From Glandiceps talaboti (taxonomy: Eukaryota; Hemichordata; Enteropneusta; Spengelidae): 64,000 bases of DNA. Positions within the stretch are counted from its first letter, which is position 1; the number at the start of each line of letters is the position of its first letter. The stretch is taken from contig NC_135571.1 of assembly GCF_964340395.1 (NCBI RefSeq), positions 13,938,546 through 14,002,545 of the forward strand. Direction: 5' to 3'. Below the pieces are notes generated by a model that worked only from the letters and a program-made list of their open reading frames with translations, was not told the origin of the DNA and searched no databases. Positions 28,270 through 38,244 of the stretch are shown piece after piece. The translations under genes and the position numbers were made by a program.

Positions 28270-28685
28270 ACTTAAGAGTAAATATTAGAATCTGAATGAC
28301 TGTTATGTCATTGCTTCAATAAGATTATACTGTACTTTTTTATTCATTCCTTTCAGGATGGATCCCCAAGGCCACCCAAGATGGCACGAAAATAGAGGGC
28401 AGATGAACATCAGACAGCCAATCAGAAGTGAAAGAAGTAAGTGAACATTTGGAATTGTAAAATTACCGAAAATGGGCATTAGGTTTTTTGCCCAAAGTTG
28501 TTTTCTTTTAGCAATGGAAAGTACAAGTTATCTAAAGAGTCTTTCGTCAGTACTAAGCACATGAAAAACAGTGACAACCTTATGTCACAAGTAGATTGTA
28601 ACTTAATGAAGAAACATTTTGGAGATTAGAATAATTATATTATTGGCAGTAATATTTTTCAAAAAATTCACAGTGAGTAGCGGCA
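28270..28685 (+). repeat. Chimeric monomer C/D
   Basis: It has C marks up to AGTACTAAGCACATG, then D marks (ATGAAAAACAGTGACAACC, GTAACTTAATG, AAAAAATTCACAG), with the switch near 28560. It also has GGCAGATGAAC where C usually has GGCAGGAGAAC. Its equivalents at 36999-37829 are separate C and D monomers, which explains the 21- versus 24-monomer spacing in part. Confidence 0.84.
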
Positions 28686-30868
28686 ACTTAAGAGTAAATA
28701 TTAGAATCTGAATGACTGTTATTTCCTTGCTTCAATAAGATTATACTGTACTTTTTGATTCATTCCTTTTAGGATGGATCCCCAAGGCCACCCAAGATGG
28801 CACGAAAATAGAGGGCAGATGAACATCAGACAGCCAATCAGAAGTGAAAGAAGTAAGTGAACATTTGGAATTGTAAAATTACTGAAAATGGCCATTAGGT
28901 TTTTTGCCCAAAGTTGTTTTCTTTTAGCAATGGAAAGTACAAGTTATCTAAAGAGTCTTTCGTCAGTACTAAGCACATGACAAGCAGTGACAATCTTATG
29001 TCACAAGTAGATTGTAGCTGAATGAAGAAACATTTTGGAGATTAGCATAATTATATTATTGGCAGTAATATTTTCAAAAAGGTCATAGTGAGTAGTGGCA
29101 ACTTAAGAGTAAATATTAGAAACTGAATGACTGTTATTTCATTGCTTCAATAAGATTATACTGTTCTGTTTGATGCATTCCTTTAAGGATGGATCCCCAA
29201 GGCCACCCAAGATGGCACGAAAATAGAGGGCAGATGAACATCAGACAGGCAATCACAAGTGAAAGAAGTAAGTGAACATTTGGAATTGTAAAATTACTGA
29301 AAATGGCCATTAGGTTTTTTGCCAAAACTTGTTTTCTTTTAGCAATGGAAAGTACAAGTTATCTAAAGAGTCTTTCGTCAGTACTAAGCACATGACAAGC
29401 AGTGACAAACTTATGTCACAAGTAGATTGTAGCTGAAGGAAGAAACATTTTGGAGATTAGAATAATTATATTATTGGCAGTAATATTTTTCAAAAAGGTC
29501 ATAGTGAGTAGTGCCAACTTAAGAGTAAATATTAGAATCTGAATGACTGTTATGTCATTGCTTCAATAAGATTATACTGTACTTTTTTATTCATTCCTTT
29601 CAGGATGGATCCCCAAGGCCACCCAAGATGGCACGAAAATAGAGGGCAGGAGAACATCAGACAGCCAATCAGAAGTGAAAGAAGTAAGTGAACATTTGGA
29701 ATTGTAAAATTACCGAAAATGGGCATTAGGTTTTTTGCCCAAAGTTGTTTTCTTTTAGCAATGGAAAGTACAAGTTATCTAAAGAGTCTTTCGTCAGTAC
29801 TAAGCACATGACAAGCAGTGACAATCTTATGTCACAAGTAGATTGTAGCTGAATGAAGAAACATTTTGGAGATGAGCATAATTATATTATTGGCAGTAAT
29901 ATTTTCAAAAAGGTCATAGTGAGTAGCGGCAACTTAAGAGTAAATATTAGAATCTGAATGACTGTTATTTCATTGCTTCAATAAGATTATACTGTACTGT
30001 TTAATTCATTCCCTTCAGGATGGAACCCCAAGGCCACCCAAGATGGCACGAAAATAGAGGGCAGATGAACATCAGACAGCCAATCAGAAGTGAAAGAAGT
30101 AAGTGAAGATTTGGAATTGTAAAATTACAGAAAATGGACATTGGGTTTTTTGCCCAAAGTTGTTTTCTTTTACCAATGGAAAGTACAAGTTATCTAAAGA
30201 GTCTTTCGTCAGTTCAAAGAACATGAAAAACAGTGACAACCTTATGTCACAAGTAGATTGTAACTTAATGAAGAAACATTTTGGAGATTAGAATAATTAT
30301 ATTATTGGCAGTAATATTTTTCAAAAAATTCACAGTGAGTAGCGGCAACTTAAGAGTAAATATTAGAATCTGAATGACTGTTATTTCCTTGCTTCAATAA
30401 GATTATACTGTACTTTTTGATTCATTCCTTTTAGGATGGATCCCCAAGGCCACCCAAGATGGCACGAAAATAGAGGGCAGATGAACATCAGACAGCCAAT
30501 CAGAAGTGAAAGAAGTAAGTGAACATTTGGAATTGTAAAATTACTGAAAATGGCCATTAGGTTTTTTGCCCAAAGTTGTTTTCTTTTAGCAATGGAAAGT
30601 ACAAGTTATCTAAAGAGTCTTTCGTCAGTACTAAGCACATGACAAGCAGTGACAAACTTATGTCACAAGTAGATTGTAGCTGAAGGAAGAAACATTTTGG
30701 AGATTAGCATAATTATATTATTAGCAGTAATATTTTTCAAAAAGGTCATAGTGAGTAGTGGCAACTTAAGAGTAAATATTAGAATCTGAATGACTGTTAT
30801 TTCATTGCTTCAATAAGATTATACTGTACTGTTTGATTCATTCCTTTTAGGATGGATCCCCAAGGCCA

Positions 30869-30885
30869 CCCAAGATGGCACGAAA
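30869..30885 (-). other. Degenerate CENP-B-box-like 17-mer (representative copy)
   Basis: Read on the minus strand, this segment matches 7 of the 9 essential positions of NTTCGNNNNANNCGGGN: TTCG, the central A and the last two G. The CG of CGGG is TT here. It includes one of the two CpGs that nearly all monomers keep. A functional CENP-B site normally needs the full core, so binding is doubtful. Confidence 0.25.
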
Positions 30886-30909
30886 ATAGAGGGCAGATGA
30901 ACATCAGAC

Positions 30910-30918
30910 AGCCAATCA
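30910..30918 (+). promoter_or_regulatory. NF-Y type CCAAT motif (representative copy)
   Basis: AGCCAATCA fits the NF-Y consensus RRCCAATSR. It occurs once in nearly every monomer of types B-H. Type A reads AGGCAATCA and loses it. NF-Y binding at this site is inference. Confidence 0.4.
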
Positions 30919-30990
30919 GAAGTGAAAGAAGTAAGTGAACATTTGGAATTGTAAAATTACTGAAAATGGCCATTAGGTTTTTTGCCCAAA

Positions 30991-31005
30991 GTTGTTTTCT
31001 TTTAG
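30991..31005 (+). other. Second acceptor-like T-rich tract ending in AG (representative copy)
   Basis: GTTGTTTTCTTTTAG lies about 70 nt downstream of the GTAAGT donor of the same monomer, so donor and acceptor would bound a very short intron. D monomers read TTTTACC here and several C or D/C copies read TTTTGGC (16215, 16630, 23699, 24114), both losing the AG. Conservation is therefore weaker than for the first acceptor. Confidence 0.25.
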
Positions 31006-31064
31006 CAATGGAAAGTACAAGTTATCTAAAGAGTCTTTCGTCAGTACTAAGAACATGACAAACA

Positions 31065-31082
31065 GTGACAAACTTATGTCAC
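31065..31082 (+). other. Hairpin GTGACA - 6 nt - TGTCAC (representative copy)
   Basis: A perfect 6-bp inverted repeat with a 6-nt loop. It is present in nearly all copies. The loop differs between types (AACTTA, ACCTTA, AACTAA, ATCTTA, ATCTTG, AACTGA) while the arms stay the same, apart from type G, where the first base is A and one pair is lost. Confidence 0.5.
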
Positions 31083-31124
31083 AAGTAGATTGTAGCTGAA
31101 TGAAGAAACATTTTGGAGATTAGC

Positions 31125-31149
31125 ATAATTATATTATTGGCAGTAATAT
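31125..31149 (+). other. AT-rich palindrome and dyad (representative copy)
   Basis: The 8-bp palindrome ATAATTAT overlaps ATATTA - TTGGCAG - TAATAT, a 6-bp dyad with a 7-nt loop. The dyad is kept in most types. Type E has TTAGCAG and type G TTGGCCG in the loop. Such AT-rich dyads are common in satellites and easily melted; function is unknown. Confidence 0.4.
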
Positions 31150-34090
31150 TTTTCAAAAAGGTCATAGTGAGTAGTGGCAACTTAAGAGTAAATATTAGAA
31201 TCTGAATGACTGTTATTTCATTGCTTCAATAAGATTATACTGTACTGTATGATTCATTCCTTTTAGGATGGATCCCCAAGGCCACCCAAGATGGCACGAA
31301 AATAGAGGGCAGATGAACATCAGACAGCCAATCAGAAGTGAAAGAAGTAAGTGAACATTTGGAATTGTAAAATTACTGAAAATGGCCATTAGGTTTTTTG
31401 CCCAAAGTTGTTTTCTTTTAGCAATGGAAAGTACAAGTTATCTAAAGAGTCTTTCGTCAGTACTAAGCACATGACAAGCAATGACAAACTTATGTCACAA
31501 GTAGATTGTAGCTGAATGAAGAAACATTTTGGAGATTAGAATAATTATATTATTGGCCGTAATATTTTTCAAAAAGGTCACAGTGAGTAGCGGCAACTTA
31601 AGAGTAAATATTAGAATCTGAATGACTGTTATTTATTGCTTCAATAAGATTATACTGTACTTTTTTATTCATTCCTTTCAGGATGGATCCCCAAGGCCAC
31701 CCAAGATGGCACGAAAATAGAGGGCAGATGAACATCAGACAGCCAATCAGAAGTGAAAGAAGTAAGTGAACATTTGGAATTGTAAAATTACCGAAAATGG
31801 GCATTAGGTTTTTTGCCCAAAGTTGTTTTCTTTTAGCAATGGAAAGTACAAGTTATCTAAAGAGTCTTTCGTCAGTACTAAGCACATGACAAGCAGTGAC
31901 AAACTAATGTCACAAGTAGATTGTAGCTGAATGAAGAAACATTTTGGAGATTAGCATAATTATATTATTGGCAGTAATATTTTTCAAAAAGGTCACAGTG
32001 AGTAGCGGCAACTTAAGAGTAAATATTAGAATCTGAATGACTGTTATTTCATTGCTTCTATAAGATTATAGTGTACTGTTTGATTCATTCCTTTCAGGAT
32101 GGATCCCCAAGGCCACCCAAGATGGCACGAAAATAGAGGGCAGATGAACATCAGACAGCCAATCAGAAGTGAAAGAAGTAAGTGAACATTTGCAATTGTA
32201 AAATTACTGAAAATGGCCATTAGTTTTTATGCCAAAACTTGTTTTCTTTTAGCAATGGAAAGTACAAGTTATCTAAAGAGTCTTTCGTCAGTACTAAGCA
32301 CATGACAAGCAGTGACAATCTTATGTCACAAGTAGATTGTAGCTGAATGAAGAAACATTTTGGAGATTAGCATAATTATATTATTGGCAGTAATATTTTT
32401 CAAAAAGGTCATAGTGAGTAGTGGCAACTTAAGAGTAAATATTAGAATCTGAATGACTGTTATTTCATTGCTTCAATAAGATTATACTGTACTGTTTAAT
32501 TCATTCCCTTCAGGATGGAACCCCAAGGCCACCCAAGATGGCACGAAAATAGAGGGCAGATGAACATCAGACAGCCAATCAGAAGTGAAAGAAGTAAGTG
32601 AAGATTTGGAATTGTAAAATTACAGAAAATGGACATTGGGTTTTTTGCCCAAAGTTGTTTTCTTTTACCAATGGAAAGTACAAGTTATCTAAAGAGTCTT
32701 TCGTCAGTACAAAGAACATGAAAAACAGTGACAACCTTATGTCACAAGTAGATTGTAACTTAATGAAGAAACATTTTGGAGATTAGAATAATTATATTAT
32801 TGGCAGTAATATTTTTCAAAAAATTCACAGTGAGTAGCGGCAACTTAAGAGTAAATATTAGAATCTGAATGACTGTTATTTCCTTGCTTCAATAAGATTA
32901 TACTGTACTTTTTGATTCATTCCTTTTAGGATGGATCCCCAAGGCCACCCAAGATGGCACGAAAATAGAGGGCAGATGAACATCAGACAGCCAATCAGAA
33001 GTGAAAGAAGTAAGTGAACATTTGGAATTGTAAAATTACTGAAAATCGCCATTAGGTTTTTTGCCCAAAGTTGTTTTCTTTTAGCAATGGAAAGTACAAG
33101 TTATCTAAAGAGTCTTTCGTCAGTACTAAGCACATGACAAGCAGTGACAAACTTATGTCACAAGTAGATTGTAGCTGAAGGAAGAAACATTTTGGAGATG
33201 AGCATAATTATATTATTAGCAGTAATATTTTTCAAAAAGGTCATAGTGAGTAGTGGCAACTTAAGAGTAAATATTAGAATCTGAATGACTGTTATTTCAT
33301 TGCTTCAATAAGATTATACTGTACTGTTTGATTCATTCCTTTTAGGATGGATCCCCAAGGCCACCCAAGATGGCACGAAAATAGAGGGCAGATGAACATC
33401 AGACAGCCAATCAGAAGTGAAAGAAGTAAGTGAACATTTGGAATTGTAAAATTACTGAAAATGGCCATTAGGTTTTTTGCCCAAAGTTGTTTTCTTTTAG
33501 CAATGGAAAGTACAAGTTATCTAAAGAGTCTTTCGTCAGTACTAAGAACATGACAAACAGTGACAAACTTATGTCACAAGTAGATTGTAGCTGAATGAAG
33601 AAACATTTTGGAGATTAGCATAATTATATTATTGGCAGTAATATTTTTCAAAAAGGTCATAGTGAGTAGTGGCAACTTAAGAGTAAATATTAGAATCTGA
33701 ATGACTGTTATTTCATTGCTTCAATAAGATTATACTGTACTGTATGATTCATTCCTTTTAGGATGGATCCCCAAGGCCACCCAAGATGGCACGAAAATAG
33801 AGGGCAGATGAACATCAGACAGCCAATCAGAAGTGAAAGAAGTAAGTGAACATTTGGAATTGTAAAATTACTGAAAATGGCCATTAGGTTTTTTGCCCAA
33901 AGTTGTTTTCTTTTAGCAATGGAAAGTACAAGTTATCTAAAGAGTCTTTCGTCAGTACTAAGCACATGACAAGCAATGACAAACTTATGTCACAAGTAGA
34001 TTGTAGCTGAATGAATCAACATTTTGGAGATTAGAATAATTATATTATTGGCCGTAATATTTTTCAAAAAGGTCACAGTGAGTAGCGGCA

Positions 34091-34921
34091 ACTTAAGAGT
34101 AAATATTAGAATCTGAATGACTGTTATTTATTGCTTCAATAAGATTATACTGTACTTTTTTATTCATTCCTTTCAGGATGGATCCCCAAGGCCACCCAAG
34201 ATGGCACGAAAATAGAGGGCAGGAGAACATCAGACAGCCAATCAGAAGTGAAAGAAGTAAGTGAAGATTTGGAATTGTAAAATTACAGAAAATGGACATT
34301 GGGTTTTTTGCCCAAAGTTGTTTTCTTTTACCAATGGAAAGTACAAGTTATCTAAAGAGTCTTTCGTCAGTACAAAGAACATGAAAAACAGTGACAACCT
34401 TATGTCACAAGTAGATTGTAACTTAATGAAGAAACATTTTGGAGATTAGAATAATTATATTATTGGCAGTAATATTTTTCAAAAAATTCACAGTGAGTAG
34501 CGGCAACTTAAGAGTAAATATTAGAATCTGAATGACTGTTATTTCCTTGCTTCAATAAGATTATACTGTACTTTTTGATTCATTCCTTTTAGGATGGATC
34601 CCCAAGGCCACCCAAGATGGCACGAAAATAGAGGGCAGATGAACATCAGACAGCCAATCAGAAGTGAAAGAAGTAAGTGAACATTTGGAATTGTAAAATT
34701 ACTGAAAATCGCCATTAGGTTTTTTGCCCAAAGTTGTTTTCTTTTAGCAATGGAAAGTACAAGTTATCTAAAGAGTCTTTCGTCAGTACTAAGAACATGA
34801 CAAACAGTGACAAACTTATGTCACAAGTAGATTGTAGCTGAATGAAGAAACATTTTGGAGATTAGCATAATTATATTATTGGCAGTAATATTTTTCAAAA
34901 AGGTCATAGTGAGTAGTGGCA
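34091..34921 (+). repeat. Adjacent chimeric monomers H/D and E/F
   Basis: The monomer at 34091 is H up to AAGTAAGTG, then D (AAGATTTGG, ACAGAAAATGGACATTGGG, GTAACTTAATG). The switch is near 34265. The monomer at 34506 is E with the AAAATCGCC variant, then F-like (AAGAACATGACAAACAG), and is followed by G. Both are unique to this unit. Confidence 0.84.
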
Positions 34922-37900
34922 ACTTAAGAGTAAATATTAGAATCTGAATGACTGTTATTTCATTGCTTCAATAAGATTATACTGTACTGTATGATTCATT
35001 CCTTTTAGGATGGATCCCCAAGGCCACCCAAGATGGCACGAAAATAGAGGGCAGATGAACATCAGACAGCCAATCAGAAGTGAAAGAAGTAAGTGAACAT
35101 TTGGAATTGTAAAATTACTGAAAATGGCCATTAGGTTTTTTGCCCAAAGTTGTTTTCTTTTAGCAATGGAAAGTACAAGTTATCTAAAGAGTCTTTCGTC
35201 AGTACTAAGCACATGACAAGCAATGACAAACTTATGTCACAAGTAGATTGTAGCTGAATGAATCAACATTTTGGAGATTAGAATAATTATATTATTGGCC
35301 GTAATATTTTTCAAAAAGGTCACAGTGAGTAGCGGCAACTTAAGAGTAAATATTAGAATCTGAATGACTGTTATTTATTGCTTCAATAAGATTATACTGT
35401 ACTTTTTTATTCATTCCTTTCAGGATGGATCCCCAAGGCCACCCAAGATGGCACGAAAATAGAGGGCAGGAGAACATCAGACAGCCAATCAGAAGTGAAA
35501 GAAGTAAGTGAACATTTGGAATTGTAAAATTACCGAAAATGGGCATTAGGTTTTTTGCCCAAAGTTGTTTTCTTTTAGCAATGGAAAGTACAAGTTATCT
35601 AAAGAGTCTTTCGTCAGTACTAAGCACATGACAAGCAGTGACAATCTTATGTCACAAGTAGATTGTAGCTGAATGAAGAAACATTTTGGAGATTAGCATA
35701 ATTATATTATTGGCAGTAATATTTTCAAAAAGGTCATAGTGAGTAGTGGCAACTTAAGAGTAAATATTAGAAACTGAATGACTGTTATTTCATTGCTTCA
35801 ATAAGATTATACTGTTCTGTTTGATGCATTCCTTTCAGGATGGATCCCCAAGGCCACCCAAGATGGCACGAAAATAGAGGGCAGATGAACATCAGACAGG
35901 CAATCACAAGTGAAAGAAGTAAGTGAACATTTGGAATTGTAAAATTACTGAAAATGGCCATTAGGTTTTTTGCCCAAAGTTGTTTTCTTTTAGCAATGGA
36001 AAGTACAAGTTATCTAAAGAGTCTTTCGTCAGTACTAAGCACATGACAAGCAGTGACAAACTTATGTCACAAGTAGATTGTAGCTGAAGGAAGAAACATT
36101 TTGGAGATTAGAATAATTATATTATTGGCAGTAATATTTTTCAAAAAGGTCATAGTGAGTAGTGCCAACTTAAGAGTAAATATTAGAATCTGAATGACTG
36201 TTATGTCATTGCTTCAATAAGATTATACTGTACTTTTTTATTCATTCCTTTCAGGATGGATCCCCAAGGCCACCCAAGATGGCACGAAAATAGAGGGCAG
36301 GAGAACATCAGACAGCCAATCAGAAGTGAAAGAAGTAAGTGAACATTTGGAATTGTAAAATTACCGAAAATGGGCATTAGGTTTTTTGCCCAAAGTTGTT
36401 TTCTTTTAGCAATGGAAAGTACAAGTTATCTAAAGAGTCTTTCGTCAGTACTAAGCACATGACAAGCAGTGACAATCTTATGTCACAAGTAGATTGTAGC
36501 TGAATGAAGAAACATTTTGGAGATTAGCATAATTATATTATTGGCAGTAATATTTTCAAAAAGGTCATAGTGAGTAGTGGCAACTTAAGAGTAAATATTA
36601 GAAACTGAATGACTGTTATTTCATTGCTTCAATAAGATTATACTGTTCTGTTTGATGCATTCCTTTCAGGATGGATCCCCAAGGCCACCCAAGATGGCAC
36701 GAAAATAGAGGGCAGATGAACATCAGACAGGCAATCACAAGTGAAAGAAGTAAGTGAACATTTGGAATTGTAAAATTACTGAAAATGGCCATTAGGTTTT
36801 TTGCCAAAACTTGTTTTCTTTTAGCAATGGAAAGTACAAGTTATCTAAAGAGTCTTTCGTCAGTACTAAGCACATGACAAGCAGTGACAAACTTATGTCA
36901 CAAGTAGATTGTAGCTGAAGGAAGAAACATTTTGGAGATTAGAATAATTATATTATTGGCAGTAATATTTTTCAAAAAGGTCATAGTGAGTAGTGCCAAC
37001 TTAAGAGTAAATATTAGAATCTGAATGACTGTTATGTCATTGCTTCAATAAGATTATACTGTACTTTTTTATTCATTCCTTTCAGGATGGATCCCCAAGG
37101 CCACCCAAGATGGCACGAAAATAGAGGGCAGGAGAACATCAGACAGCCAATCAGAAGTGAAAGAAGTAAGTGAACATTTGGAATTGTAAAATTACCGAAA
37201 ATGGGCATTAGGTTTTTTGCCCAAAGTTGTTTTCTTTTAGCAATGGAAAGTACAAGTTATCTAAAGAGTCTTTCGTCAGTACTAAGCACATGACAAGCAG
37301 TGACAATCTTATGTCACAAGTAGATTGTAGCTGAATGAAGAAACATTTTGGAGATGAGCATAATTATATTATTGGCAGTAATATTTTCAAAAAGGTCATA
37401 GTGAGTAGCGGCAACTTAAGAGTAAATATTAGAATCTGAATGACTGTTATTTCATTGCTTCAATAAGATTATACTGTACTGTTTAATTCATTCCCTTCAG
37501 GATGGAACCCCAAGGCCACCCAAGATGGCACGAAAATAGAGGGCAGATGAACATCAGACAGCCAATCAGAAGTGAAAGAAGTAAGTGAAGATTTGGAATT
37601 GTAAAATTACAGAAAATGGACATTGGGTTTTTTGCCCAAAGTTGTTTTCTTTTACCAATGGAAAGTACAAGTTATCTAAAGAGTCTTTCGTCAGTTCAAA
37701 GAACATGAAAAACAGTGACAACCTTATGTCACAAGTAGATTGTAACTTAATGAAGAAACATTTTGGAGATTAGAATAATTATATTATTGGCAGTAATATT
37801 TTTCAAAAAATTCACAGTGAGTAGCGGCAACTTAAGAGTAAATATTAGAATCTGAATGACTGTTATTTCCTTGCTTCAATAAGATTATACTGTACTTTTT

Positions 37901-38244
37901 GATTCATTCCTTTTAGGATGGATCCCCAAGGCCACCCAAGATGGCACGAAAATAGAGGGCAGATGAACATCAGACAGCCAATCAGAAGTGAAAGAAGTAA
38001 GTGAACATTTGGAATTGTAAAATTACTGAAAATGGCCATTAGGTTTTTTGCCCAAAGTTGTTTTCTTTTAGCAATGGAAAGTACAAGTTATCTAAAGAGT
38101 CTTTCGTCAGTACTAAGCACATGACAAGCAGTGACAATCTTATGTCACAAGTAGATTGTAGCTGAATGAAGAAACATTTTGGAGATTAGCATAATTATAT
38201 TATTGGCAGTAATATTTTCAAAAAGGTCATAGTGAGTAGTGGCA

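Larger units (their letters stand above)
30831..30936 (+). other. Splice-site-like module: acceptor, 80-nt segment, donor (representative copy)
   Basis: A pyrimidine-rich tract ends in CCTTTTAG at 30850. Exactly 80 nt follow, then GAA|GTAAGT with the donor GT at 30931-30932. The 80-nt segment ends in a purine-rich stretch of the kind often seen in splicing enhancers. I found the donor in every copy I read, and the acceptor AG is lost only in the D monomers at 12974 and 20372 (TTCACGATGG). Splicing is inference; heterochromatic repeats can hold such signals by chance. Confidence 0.35.
30764..31179 (+). repeat. Reference monomer (m75, type F), 416 bp
   Basis: This copy is the reference for motif positions. 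Relative positions: AflII site CTTAAG at 2-7; T-rich tract ending in AG at 68-87; BamHI site GGATCC at 91-96; first CpG at 118; CCAAT at 149-153; GTAAGT at 168-173; MscI site TGGCCA at 204-209; T6 run near 215; second T-rich tract ending in AG at 228-242; second CpG at 276; ScaI site AGTACT at 280-285; hairpin GTGACA/TGTCAC at 302-319; palindrome ATAATTAT at 362-369; dyad ATATTA/TAATAT at 368-386. Type F is marked by CTGTTTGATTC, CCTTTTAGG and a distal AAGAACATGACAAACAG. Length of 416 bp is twice 208 bp, a plausible dinucleosomal spacing, which is inference. Confidence 0.95.
29101..32426 (+). repeat. Intact 8-monomer higher-order repeat, copy 1 (3,326 bp)
   Basis: Monomers in order with starts: A 29101, C 29517, D 29932, E 30348, F 30764, G 31180, H 31596, B' 32011. 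B' is a B-type copy with GTTTTTATGCC and CATTTGCAATTG. The A copy carries the rare CCTTTAAGG variant in place of CCTTTCAGG, which links it to the copy at 38245. The H copy has GGCAGATGAAC where most H copies have GGCAGGAGAAC. Confidence 0.93.
27023..35751 (+). repeat. Composite large unit I, 21 monomers (8,729 bp)
   Basis: Monomers: A 27023, C 27439, A 27854, C/D 28270, E with H-like 3' end 28686, then the intact 8-mer 29101-32426, then D 32427, E 32843, F 33259, G 33675, H/D 34091, E/F 34506, G 34922, H 35338. Compared with the next unit it lacks one monomer around the C/D chimera and has an H/D join at 34091 where the next unit has H and further G-H copies. Confidence 0.9.

Noticed and set aside
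31034-31054. CENP-B box on the plus strand at the second TTTCGT
   Set aside because: Only the TTCG half and one G match (5 of 9 essential positions), so it is not a box.
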